Shown here in pieces: positions 1-5,271 of a stretch of DNA of 6,889 nt. The translations under genes and the position numbers were made by a program. Below the pieces are notes generated by a model. It was not told the DNA's origin and ran no database searches. It worked only from the letters and a program-made list of their open reading frames with translations. Positions within the stretch are counted from its first letter, which is position 1. The number at the start of each line of letters is the position of its first letter. Source of the DNA: Campylobacteraceae bacterium (GTDB lineage Bacteria > Campylobacterota > Campylobacteria > Campylobacterales > Sulfurovaceae); assembly GCA_027030605.1 (NCBI GenBank), contig JALVEV010000284.1, forward strand, positions 1-6,889, given 5' to 3'.

Positions 1-306
1 AAGTCGTGCAAGATAACGCTCAATTGAGACGGTAGGGACTCCTGCAAGTAGAGGATTTTTAATGGAGTTCTCAACAATGGTTTTGTTTTTACGAGTGAGT
101 TGGATGTTAAGTAGCTCTGCTATCTCTTTGGCTTTTCCAATTTTAAGCTCATCGTTGTTGACCTCATAGAGTTCAAAAAAGCTTCCAATCTCCATTAAGA
201 TAATGGTGTTTTCACCATATTTAGATTCAAAGTGTTTTTGAAGTTCAAAGTAGACTTCACTAAGAAGTTTACCCTTTGAAGCGAGAATTTTTGCAGCAGT
301 TTCCAA
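1..306 (-). CDS. mutS: DNA mismatch repair protein MutS, N-terminal part (probably MutS7-like); runs off the left edge
   Basis: Reading the minus strand from 306 to 1 gives 102 uninterrupted codons ending at the window edge. The protein matches MutS domain I: a YFELQKHFESKYG helix (residues 19-31), then LMEIGSFFELYEV (37-49), with F43-F44-E45 as the Phe-x-Glu mismatch-reading motif, then IAELLNIQLTRKNK and PLLAGVPTVSIERYLARL near residues 85-102. MutS scans DNA for mispairs. The ME(I/M)GSFFE..EVNN style and the missing zinc or membrane elements suggest, from memory, the MutS7 lineage shared by Campylobacterota and octocoral mitochondria, which often carries a C-terminal HNH nuclease; that end lies outside the window. 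No ATG is available in frame after the upstream stop, so I chose TTG at 306-304, with only a weak AGG upstream. MutS family assignment is secure; the MutS7 subgroup is inference. Confidence 0.88.
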   Translation of the reverse strand, partial: METAAKILASKGKLLSEVYFELQKHFESKYGENTIILMEIGSFFELYEVNNDELKIGKAKEIAELLNIQLTRKNKTIVENSIKNPLLAGVPTVSIERYLARL

Positions 307-312
307 GAGTCT

Positions 313-336
313 ATAGCCTAATTTTTTTTCGGCTAT
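313..336 (-). promoter_or_regulatory. Small inverted repeat with an A8 loop in the mutS leader
   Basis: ATAGCC (313-318) and GGCTAT (331-336) form a perfect 6-bp stem around a 12-base loop that contains a homopolymer of eight (T on plus, A on minus, 322-329). It lies between the -10 box and the TTG start of mutS. It could fold in the leader mRNA or be a slippage-prone tract. The stem is short and AT-rich sequence makes chance occurrence possible. Confidence 0.3.
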
Positions 337-343
337 TTTAGCA
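335..343 (-). promoter_or_regulatory. Probable extended -10 promoter of mutS
   Basis: On the minus strand the sequence reads TGCTAAAAT, an extended -10 box (TG, one base, TAAAAT) ending about 28 bases before the TTG start. No convincing -35 is present, which is common in Campylobacterota. Transcription would begin near 328, at the start of a run of eight A residues (minus strand). Confidence 0.4.
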
Positions 344-433
344 TATTATGGTTATTTTCTGTTTAATGGAAATGGGATTGTTTTCTATATCAGTAGGAGA
401 TAAGATAGTGAAAAAATAAAAATTCTTCAAAAT

Positions 434-469
434 AATTACTATTTGACCCGATATAAAGGGGATTGAAAC
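434..469 (+). repeat. Isolated CRISPR-repeat-like sequence (possible array remnant)
   Basis: This 36-base stretch ends in GGGGATTGAAAC, the ATTGAAAC ending typical of many type I and III CRISPR repeats. It has CCC and GGGG arms around an 8-base loop (448-461) and the usual repeat length. No second copy follows at spacer distance, so it is not an array. The ending overlaps the 5' part of the long intergenic repeat, whose second copy reads GGGTTGAAAC at 1158-1167. The resemblance may therefore be a property of that repeat family rather than a true CRISPR relic. Confidence 0.3.
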
Positions 470-537
470 GAAATATTTGTTAAAAATTATAAATATTTTG
501 GTATGCCGATATGGGCAGACACGGAGGTCGCCCCTAC
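454..537 (-). repeat. Long intergenic repeat, copy 1 (REP-like hairpin core 513-537)
   Basis: These 84 bases align without gaps to 1152-1235 at about 71 of 84 positions, and the last 29 bases are identical. Read on the minus strand, the core at 537-513 starts with the tetranucleotide GTAG. It then forms a hairpin: GGGCGAC, loop CTCCGT, then GTCTGCCC with one bulged T. A GTAG head in front of an imperfect palindrome is the hallmark of REP elements mobilised by REP-associated tyrosine transposases (RAYT). No transposase gene is in the window, so this copy is non-autonomous. Confidence 0.75.
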
Positions 538-556
538 TTTGCTATGAAAATATGAG

Positions 557-605
557 GATTTATTTAACACATTTCTTGCTATAATAAAGAAAATAACTAT
601 AAGGA
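557..605 (+). promoter_or_regulatory. Promoter and ribosome site of the TA pair
   Basis: A perfect TATAAT (580-585) predicts a transcript start near 592. AAGGA (601-605) lies six bases before the ATG at 612, a good ribosome site that fixes the start. The -35 region around 557-563 (AT-rich) is weak. Confidence 0.6.
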
Positions 606-611
606 CATATA

Positions 612-821
612 ATGACTGCAATAGAGAGTAATCCTAACATTTTAAATGGTTTATTGGTGTTTAAAGGTACTCGTGTTCCTGTACGAAACCTATTTGATTA
701 TCTATTAGCAGGAGAGAGTATTAAAGATTTTTTAGAAGATTTTCCAACTGTTTCATTTGAACAGATACGCTATATTTTACAGAGTGCAGAGGTCTCAATT
801 CAAAAAGAAAAAGTAGCATAA
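612..821 (+). CDS. DUF433 family antitoxin
   Basis: This 69-residue protein fits the whole DUF433 (COG2442) domain. It has an N-terminal strand with NPNILNGLLVFKGTRVPV (residues 7-24, GTR at 19-21). A winged-helix-like helical part follows, with LFDYLLAGESIKDFLEDFP (27-45) and VSFEQIRYIL (47-56). DUF433 proteins are small DNA-binding antitoxins that usually sit directly before a PIN-like toxin, as here. They are expected to neutralise the toxin and repress their own operon. The stop TAA shares its last A with the ATG of the next gene, so the two are translationally coupled. Family assignment is strong; antitoxin function is known only by association for the family. Confidence 0.88.
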   Translation: MTAIESNPNILNGLLVFKGTRVPVRNLFDYLLAGESIKDFLEDFPTVSFEQIRYILQSAEVSIQKEKVA

Positions 822-1141
822 TGAAGATTATTATAGATGAGTGTCTACCTAAAAGAGTAACTCAATTTTTTGAAAAAGGCTCTGCTTTTACTGTACCTCA
901 AATAGGGTTAAGTGGCACCAAAGATACCGAATTGTTAAATGAATTAGATAGACGAGAGATTGATGTATTTGTTACTATAGATGGTAATATTGAGTATCAA
1001 CAACAATTTATCAATCGGAAATTTGGAACTGTTGTTATTATTGCTGTCTCTAATCGTTTTAATGATTTACTGCACTTAAAAGATAAAATCTTAAAAGCTG
1101 TCAATAGTGTATCTAAGGGAGAGATAGAACATATATCTTAA
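821..1141 (+). CDS. DUF5615 family PIN-like toxin
   Basis: This 106-residue protein has the PIN-like layout of DUF5615 (COG4634 type). MKIIIDECLPKRV places D6 and E7 at the first strand, D35 (GTKDTELL) is a middle acidic residue, and VTIDGN (51-56) supplies D54 at the third acidic position. PIN folds use such acidic clusters to bind metal and cut RNA. The usual TxD followed by F reads TIDGNIEYQQ here, so the C-terminal end of the site is slightly divergent. It has no ribosome site of its own beyond the coupled TAATG overlap with the antitoxin gene. The coding end lies only ten bases before the second long repeat copy and converges on fic. Toxin activity is inferred from family and pairing. 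Confidence 0.85.
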   Translation: MKIIIDECLPKRVTQFFEKGSAFTVPQIGLSGTKDTELLNELDRREIDVFVTIDGNIEYQQQFINRKFGTVVIIAVSNRFNDLLHLKDKILKAVNSVSKGEIEHIS

Positions 1142-1151
1142 ACTCTTAATT

Positions 1152-1235
1152 TAAATAGGGTTGAAACAGAATATTTTTTGGAAATTATGGATATGTTTGT
1201 ATGCCAATATGGGCAGACACGGAGGTCGCCCCTAC
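1152..1235 (-). repeat. Long intergenic repeat, copy 2 (REP-like hairpin core 1211-1235)
   Basis: Gapless partner of 454-537, with the same 25-base core. On the minus strand GTAG (1235-1232) is followed by the GGGCGAC / GTC-T-GCCC hairpin. The TAG of this GTAG is the stop codon of fic. Together with copy 1 it brackets the TA pair as a direct repeat 698 bases apart. Just upstream of the core, TGCC (1202-1205) could instead pair with GGCA (1212-1215), giving an alternative hairpin that excludes the main one. Confidence 0.75.
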
Positions 1236-2356
1236 AATATCAACTCATACCTAGTATTTCTACCACCATACCCCTCTATCTCTCTGATAATTCCTTTATT
1301 TAGCATATCTTTAAGATGCCTAGATGCAGTCACAGCATCTGTTTTGGTTAAGGCTCTATATTTTTTGTTGGTTAACCCACCCTCAAAGTTGCCCTCTCCT
1401 ACGTCAAGAAGTCTGTTGATGACTTTGTTCTGTTTCTCATTAAGTTTTAGGTATCTGATTTTGTCATAAAATCTTGTCTTTTTTATGACTTTTTCAATAC
1501 TCTCAAGTGAAATATCTATGGAGTTCTTTATGCTCTTTGTATGCCATGCTATCCACTCTGTAATATCTAAATTTGGGTTATATAGTAGATTTTGACTCCT
1601 CTCAAGTGTGTTGTAGTAGCCTTTTCTATCTTGGTTGATGGCTGAAGAGATGGAGTAGTATCGGTTATCTAAGCCTCCATCTTTTGCTAAAATATAGTTG
1701 ACAATGGCTCGACCTATGCGTCCGTTGCCGTCATCGTAAGGGTGAATAGACTCAAACCACAAATGAGCAACAGCACTTTTTACAATAAAATTTTCATTGC
1801 TACTGTTAATATACTCTATTAGGTGTTGAATTGATGAATCTATCTCTTTATGAGGCATAGCTACATAGTGAATCTTCTCTTTTCCTATAGAGCCTGATAC
1901 TATCTGCATATCGTCATGGTCTCTAAACACACCTTGCTTTACAGGGTACAAAACTGACTCATAAGATTCAAAAATAGCCTCATGCCATCTGTGCAATCTC
2001 TCTACACTTAACTCATCTTGGTTAAAGCGACTATCAAGATAGAGTTCTGTTAAACTATCACTCTTTTTAGTAGATTTATCTTCTCTATTAAATGCAATAT
2101 TGAGTTTTTTGTGCAAGGAGGAGCGTACACTCTCTCGTTTTAACTCTTCTCCCTCTATGAGTGAAGTAGCAACAATCTCATTTAAAGATGTCTCTATGGA
2201 GAAGTTGTTATGTTCATTTTGAGCTAGGTAGCTCATTTTACCTTTTAGTTCTCCACTCTTCTCTATAAGCTTAAAAATTAGTGGTTCTATTTTGCTGTAG
2301 TCATAGGTAAAGTTAGGAAAATTTTGATGTTGCCAAATCCACTTTTTGCTATTCAT
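1232..2356 (-). CDS. Fic family protein (DUF4172-Fic-winged helix), probable AMP-transferase
   Basis: This 374-residue protein has three parts. The N-terminal DUF4172/Fic_N region includes WIWQHQNFPNF (6-16). A Fic domain carries the complete motif HPYDDGNGRIGR at 205-216 (catalytic H205) and a flap around KIHYVAMP (161-168). A C-terminal winged helix (about 305-374) has DAVTASRHLKDMLNKGII as its recognition region. T64-x-x-x-E68-G69 matches the inhibitory helix motif of class II Fic proteins, so the enzyme should hold itself inactive. Fic enzymes usually transfer AMP from ATP to target hydroxyls. The start ATG has AGGA seven bases upstream. The last codon and stop read TTG TAG, and the TAG is part of repeat copy 2. 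The winged helix together with the palindromes at its promoter suggests autoregulation. Target unknown. Confidence 0.93.
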   Translation of the reverse strand: MNSKKWIWQHQNFPNFTYDYSKIEPLIFKLIEKSGELKGKMSYLAQNEHNNFSIETSLNEIVATSLIEGEELKRESVRSSLHKKLNIAFNREDKSTKKSDSLTELYLDSRFNQDELSVERLHRWHEAIFESYESVLYPVKQGVFRDHDDMQIVSGSIGKEKIHYVAMPHKEIDSSIQHLIEYINSSNENFIVKSAVAHLWFESIHPYDDGNGRIGRAIVNYILAKDGGLDNRYYSISSAINQDRKGYYNTLERSQNLLYNPNLDITEWIAWHTKSIKNSIDISLESIEKVIKKTRFYDKIRYLKLNEKQNKVINRLLDVGEGNFEGGLTNKKYRALTKTDAVTASRHLKDMLNKGIIREIEGYGGRNTRYELIL

Positions 2357-2372
2357 AACATATTCCTGTTAT
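2355..2372. promoter_or_regulatory. Palindromic operator O2 over the fic start and ribosome site
   Basis: ATAACA-N6-TGTTAT (spacer tattcc) covers the fic ATG and its AGGA (2367-2364, minus strand). It has the same half-sites and spacing as O1, 34 bases away. A protein bound here would block RNA polymerase or ribosome access. Confidence 0.5.
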
Positions 2373-2395
2373 ATTTAGATAGTTAATCATAACAA
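2368..2395 (-). promoter_or_regulatory. Candidate fic promoter
   Basis: On the minus strand TTGTTA (2395-2390), a 16-base spacer and TATAAC (2373-2368) make a fair promoter. The AGGA would then fall before the transcript start, giving a near-leaderless mRNA. The alternative -10 TATCTA (2381-2376) keeps the AGGA in the transcript but lacks a good -35. Either choice is covered by the paired palindromes. Confidence 0.35.
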
Positions 2396-2406
2396 AAAAG
2401 TGTTAT
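2389..2406. promoter_or_regulatory. Palindromic operator O1 upstream of fic
   Basis: ATAACA-N6-TGTTAT with spacer aaaaag; the perfect palindrome extends to 8 bp per arm (TCATAACA at 2387-2394, TGTTATGA at 2401-2408). It overlaps a candidate -35 box (TTGTTA on minus, 2395-2390). The 34-base centre distance to O2 is close to three helical turns, which would put both sites on nearly the same face. Confidence 0.55.
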
Positions 2407-2420
2407 GAATATCTTTAGTG

Positions 2421-2466
2421 GTTGAAAATTGTAAATATTTTGGGCAGACACAGAGGTCGCCCCTAC
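2421..2466 (-). repeat. Intergenic repeat, copy 3 (shortened; REP-like core 2442-2466)
   Basis: The core at 2442-2466 differs from the other two copies by one base in the loop. The preceding 22 bases match copy 1 at about 20 positions, but the copy lacks the 12-13 bases (GTATGCC..ATAT) present in copies 1 and 2. Orientation is the same. Its GTAG (2466-2463, minus strand) contains the TAG stop codon of the WYL regulator gene, so it marks the 3' end of the csx20-csx1-WYL operon. Confidence 0.7.
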
Positions 2467-3419
2467 AAGATTTTTAATGCCTCCTGCAACTTCTTTTTAA
2501 AGGCATCTCGTAACTCTTGTGGCTCAACCACAACAAGATGTGGCAACCACTTCTGCACAAAAGGTAAAACTTCAAGCTCTTGTGTATACTCCACTGTAAA
2601 TAAGATTGAACCATCTTCCTCTTTTTTTACAAAAGTTTGTGAGGTTAAAAACTTTTTCATATCTGCTTCAAAATATTTAGCAATAGGAGGCAAGGCTTTA
2701 ATGGTTGCTTTTTGTCGCTTTTGACCATAGAGTGTCATACTGTTTTGCACGGTTGATAGAAACTCAATATAGGGCTTTAGCTCTTTGGTTTGAAATTGGT
2801 GTTGAGAGGCTCGTTTTTTAATCTCTTTTATAAAACTCATACGAAGAAAAATTAATCTCTTCTCCTCATTGACAATTACAACGTACCAATTGTTATCCAT
2901 AAACACTAGCTTAATGGGTTTAGCATCGACAAACATTTTTGGCTCTCCATCAGCATACTCAATATCTCGGTACTCATGGTTTCTAATAGCCTCTTTTATG
3001 CTCTTAAACCTTGCTTTTGCCTCTTGGCTCTGTATCTCTTCCATAATGGAGTTTTTAAAGAGAAAAACGTTTTCATCATTTTTGGCTATCTTTGAGAGTG
3101 TACCCTTCTCTAGCTCTTTAAAGATGTGTGGGTCAAACTCTTGTGCCATTAAAAAGAGTTGTGAAATCTCTTCACTATTTTTAATGAACTCTTCAAATAT
3201 TTCAGAGACAGTTATGAGCTTCCATACATTTTTTCTACTACGCTTTATGGTAATAATGTGTGAATAGAGCGACTCTATCTCTTTTAGGTAACGCTCTATT
3301 GTCTTTTTGTCACAACCAAACTCATCGGTTATTGTTTTGTCGTAAGGGCTTATCTCTTTTTGGGTTAAGAAGAGTTCCATTAGTTTGAAAAGGGCTGTTG
3401 TTTTTTTGTTTATTGCCAT
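2463..3419 (-). CDS. HTH-WYL domain transcriptional regulator, last gene of the csx operon
   Basis: This 318-residue protein begins with a winged HTH (about 8-70; DKTITDEFGCDKKTIERYLKEI holds the recognition helix). A linker follows, then a WYL domain (about 150-205) in which the signature reads W178-Y179-V180 inside DNNWYVVIVNEEKRLIFLRMSFI. The C-terminal WCX region ends in LPFVQKWLPHLVVVEPQELRDAF (285-307). WYL proteins are ligand-sensing regulators often linked to CRISPR and other defence loci; the ligand is thought to be a nucleotide or nucleic acid. The ATG lies inside the csx1 3' end (10-base overlap) and has no good ribosome site, which implies translational coupling. Tandem inverted repeats upstream of csx20 are candidate binding sites. 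The stop codon lies in repeat copy 3. Whether it represses or activates is unknown. Confidence 0.9.
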   Translation of the reverse strand: MAINKKTTALFKLMELFLTQKEISPYDKTITDEFGCDKKTIERYLKEIESLYSHIITIKRSRKNVWKLITVSEIFEEFIKNSEEISQLFLMAQEFDPHIFKELEKGTLSKIAKNDENVFLFKNSIMEEIQSQEAKARFKSIKEAIRNHEYRDIEYADGEPKMFVDAKPIKLVFMDNNWYVVIVNEEKRLIFLRMSFIKEIKKRASQHQFQTKELKPYIEFLSTVQNSMTLYGQKRQKATIKALPPIAKYFEADMKKFLTSQTFVKKEEDGSILFTVEYTQELEVLPFVQKWLPHLVVVEPQELRDAFKKKLQEALKIL

Positions 3420-4738
3420 CTGTTTTTTAACCTATCTATAGGGTCTATTTTATTGTTTAAAATATCTTTTTCTATAACAAACTTTTCAAATTTATCTAAA
3501 TTTTTTGTATAAATCAACTTCACATCTTTTAGAGTAAATCCACTATTTCCATGAGCTAAATTGTTTCTTAACCCTTCTAAAGACTCAATAAACTGTTTAA
3601 ATTGATTTAAATTTTCAACACTATTTAGATGAGTAATAATTTTCTTTTTCATATTCTCATTGTTAATAAAATTACTTATTTTAAATCCATCTCTTTTTTT
3701 AACAATGACTCTGGATTCATTAGCTAACGTATATGTAGAGTAGATATGAAGTGGTCTCTTTTTTTCTTCAATATATCCTTTAAATTCATTGACTCTATCT
3801 CCAAGATTATCTATTTTACCTATTGACTCTAAACAGTAAAATCCTAAAGCCTCAAACAGTAGAGTAATTGCATTAAGTTGATAACCTCTCTCATCCATGA
3901 TTTTAGATAGTTCATAGAGCTTTATTGACTCTTTTTTATGCTTTAACTGGCGAATATCTTCTAAATGTTCTATAATATCTACTATATAGCTTTTAAAATT
4001 TTCAACTGTTTTTTTCTCTTGGAGTAGCTCTAAATTATCAATAATATCTTCAATGGTTTTTCCCTCAATTAAAGTCTTAAATGAGTTTGATAAAAAATGG
4101 CTAGAGAAATCACTTAACTCTTTAGATATTTTTTTATAGAGAGGATTTGTAAACTGGATATTGCTAGAAACTGTATAGTTTTGATTAAAGGTAGAGAGCA
4201 TAAAAGAGAGATTAGCTAACTCTAAATACTCTTTTAAATCTATAACTTCATACTCCTTAAACTGTTCTATCTCTTTGGCAAAAAGAATATACTCTATCTT
4301 CTTGGGATTTTTAATATTTTGAATAATCAAATTAACAACAGCCAAAATAGGAAAGTGTCTAAAACCATGACTTACATCAATAATAACTCTATCATACTCT
4401 TCTATAAGTTCATTATATTTATCTAAGAAGTAGGAGTAGTTAGCCTCTTCATCTTTAATATTTTCAGAGATAAATAGACCATTATCTTCTATATCATACT
4501 CAAACTTTTCATACTCCAAAACCATTGACTGTTTTTGTTTAGAGAGATTGGTATAGATAGATTTAATATCTCCATAATCTTTAAAATTATCAAGAAGCAG
4601 AGGAAGCATATTTGTATATCTCTCTTTTTTCAGATTAAATTTCTCTTTTAGTTCATCAGAAAAATAGTATTTTGCTCTCTCTTGCCCCTCTCTTGGAGGC
4701 ATAATTGTTCCTAGTATTGTAATAACTGCCTTTTTCAT
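3410..4738 (-). CDS. csx1: CARF-HEPN ribonuclease, Csx1/TM1812 family
   Basis: This 442-residue protein starts with VITILGT (5-11), the first CARF strand. It carries DVSHGFRHFPIL (121-132), a form of the DxTHGFR motif of TM1812/Csx1-type CARF proteins with Ser for Thr. The C-terminal HEPN domain ends with R391-N-N-L-A-H396, an intact Rx4H ribonuclease motif. Family members bind cyclic oligoadenylate made by Cas10 and then cut RNA non-specifically, slowing or killing the infected cell. The gene begins nine bases after the csx20 stop, with a GGGGG-like ribosome site, and overlaps the WYL gene by ten bases. No Cas10 or other cas gene is present in the window, so its activator must come from elsewhere. 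The long middle helical part (about 200-370) is poorly conserved in the family. The exact cOA size cannot be read from sequence. Confidence 0.9.
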   Translation of the reverse strand: MKKAVITILGTIMPPREGQERAKYYFSDELKEKFNLKKERYTNMLPLLLDNFKDYGDIKSIYTNLSKQKQSMVLEYEKFEYDIEDNGLFISENIKDEEANYSYFLDKYNELIEEYDRVIIDVSHGFRHFPILAVVNLIIQNIKNPKKIEYILFAKEIEQFKEYEVIDLKEYLELANLSFMLSTFNQNYTVSSNIQFTNPLYKKISKELSDFSSHFLSNSFKTLIEGKTIEDIIDNLELLQEKKTVENFKSYIVDIIEHLEDIRQLKHKKESIKLYELSKIMDERGYQLNAITLLFEALGFYCLESIGKIDNLGDRVNEFKGYIEEKKRPLHIYSTYTLANESRVIVKKRDGFKISNFINNENMKKKIITHLNSVENLNQFKQFIESLEGLRNNLAHGNSGFTLKDVKLIYTKNLDKFEKFVIEKDILNNKIDPIDRLKNRWQ

Positions 4739-4747
4739 CTCATCCCC

Positions 4748-5128
4748 CTAAAACTTTCTAAACCGAACATGTTCAAAAACCGAAGTCTTAACAATCTTCC
4801 CATCAATCTCTTTCTCTACCACATCTCGCTTAGTAGTAGCATAAACAGCCACTCCTGCCAAAGATTTAACAAACGAAGCCATAGCACAAGTTGCTCCAAA
4901 GTCACCTTGAACTAAAACTATATCATCCTCTTCCATATTCTCAATTAAAAAGTCACGAACAGGTTGAAGATACTCTACTATATCTTCTAAATCAGCAGGT
5001 ACATTTGACCAAATATTTTGTAAATCATCATCAATAGTTAAAAACTCCTCTACACCAAAAGAGCTTTTGGCATCAACTATTTGTTCTGGTGTAAGTTTAT
5101 GAGAGAAGAGTAGTATCATCTTTTTCAT
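4748..5128 (-). CDS. csx20: Csx20 family protein, putative cOA ring nuclease or cOA-binding regulator
   Basis: This 126-residue protein is recognised from its conserved blocks. These are ILLFSHKLTPEQI (5-17, S9-H10), LQNIWSNVPADLE (36-48), VLVQGDFGATCAM (71-83), VYATTKRDVVE (95-105) and a closing VFEHVRFR. The Rossmann-like layout with QGDFGAT resembles a single minimal CARF domain. Csx20 has been grouped with Csx15 and Csx16 as type III CRISPR accessory proteins predicted to bind or break cyclic oligoadenylate, switching off effectors such as Csx1. It is the first gene of the operon, directly before csx1, which suits an effector with its own off-switch. The ATG has AAGGA eight bases upstream and TATAAT at 5150-5145. 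Family is fairly sure; catalytic activity is inference. Confidence 0.85.
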   Translation of the reverse strand: MKKMILLFSHKLTPEQIVDAKSSFGVEEFLTIDDDLQNIWSNVPADLEDIVEYLQPVRDFLIENMEEDDIVLVQGDFGATCAMASFVKSLAGVAVYATTKRDVVEKEIDGKIVKTSVFEHVRFRKF

Positions 5129-5136
5129 TGTTTAAG

Positions 5137-5150
5137 TCCTTTAAATTATA
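5137..5150 (-). promoter_or_regulatory. Promoter -10 and ribosome site of the csx20-csx1-WYL operon
   Basis: On the minus strand TATAAT (5150-5145) is followed by AAGGA (5141-5137) and the csx20 ATG at 5128. The close spacing predicts a transcript start at about 5138, near or inside the AAGGA, so a very short leader. No good -35 is seen (TAAATA at about 5173-5168). Confidence 0.45.
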
Positions 5151-5174
5151 TGCAAGAAGTATACTCTTATTTAC

Positions 5175-5189
5175 AGACAAAAACTGTCT
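5175..5189. promoter_or_regulatory. Inverted repeat AGACA-N5-TGTCT upstream of csx20
   Basis: AGACA and TGTCT form a perfect 5-bp palindrome with a 5-base spacer, just upstream of the expected -35 position of the csx20 promoter. The position suits a regulator site, with the WYL protein of the same operon the first candidate. Confidence 0.35.
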
Positions 5190-5200
5190 ATTTAAAGAGA

Positions 5201-5223
5201 TTTAACAACTCTTCCTTGTTAAA
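5201..5223. promoter_or_regulatory. Inverted repeat TTTAACAA-N7-TTGTTAAA upstream of csx20
   Basis: Perfect 8-bp arms around ctcttcc, between the 3' end of the ATPase-nuclease gene and csx20. It lacks the GC-rich stem and T-run of an intrinsic terminator on either strand, so an operator is more likely. The half-site TTAACA resembles the fic half-site ATAACA, though the spacing differs. Confidence 0.35.
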
Positions 5224-5271
5224 AATATAACTATCTGCAAATCTCCCCAAGTTTGGTTAGAAAATGCAAAT

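Larger units (their letters stand above)
307..611. other. 305-base intergenic stretch between mutS and the TA pair
   Basis: No gene is supported here. It holds the mutS leader and promoter (307-343), featureless AT-rich sequence (344-433), a CRISPR-repeat-like segment (434-469), the first long repeat copy (454-537) and the promoter of the TA pair (about 557-605). mutS and the TA pair are divergent. Confidence 0.7.

Noticed and set aside
366..419. 17-residue peptide frame on plus strand
   Set aside because: No ribosome site or promoter and too short to judge.
434..537. CRISPR array
   Set aside because: Only one repeat-like unit; no regular repeat-spacer pattern on either strand.
1161..1469. 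Open frame of 102 codons on the plus strand
   Set aside because: It runs antisense through the 3' half of the clear Fic gene and begins in the repeat; the translation has no recognisable domain.
454..2466. Integron gene cassettes with attC sites
   Set aside because: The repeats lack GTTRRRY core sites and the attC L/R box order; the GTAG-headed hairpin fits REP elements better.
2422..2724. Open frame of 100 codons on the plus strand
   Set aside because: Antisense shadow of the WYL gene; starts inside repeat copy 3.
2869..3267. Open frame of 132 codons on the plus strand with hydrophobic stretches
   Set aside because: Antisense shadow of the WYL regulator; the hydrophobic look comes from reading AT-rich helices backwards.
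5201..5223. Intrinsic terminator of the ATPase-nuclease gene
   Set aside because: The stem has very little GC and no T-run follows on either strand. No convincing intrinsic terminator was found anywhere in the window.
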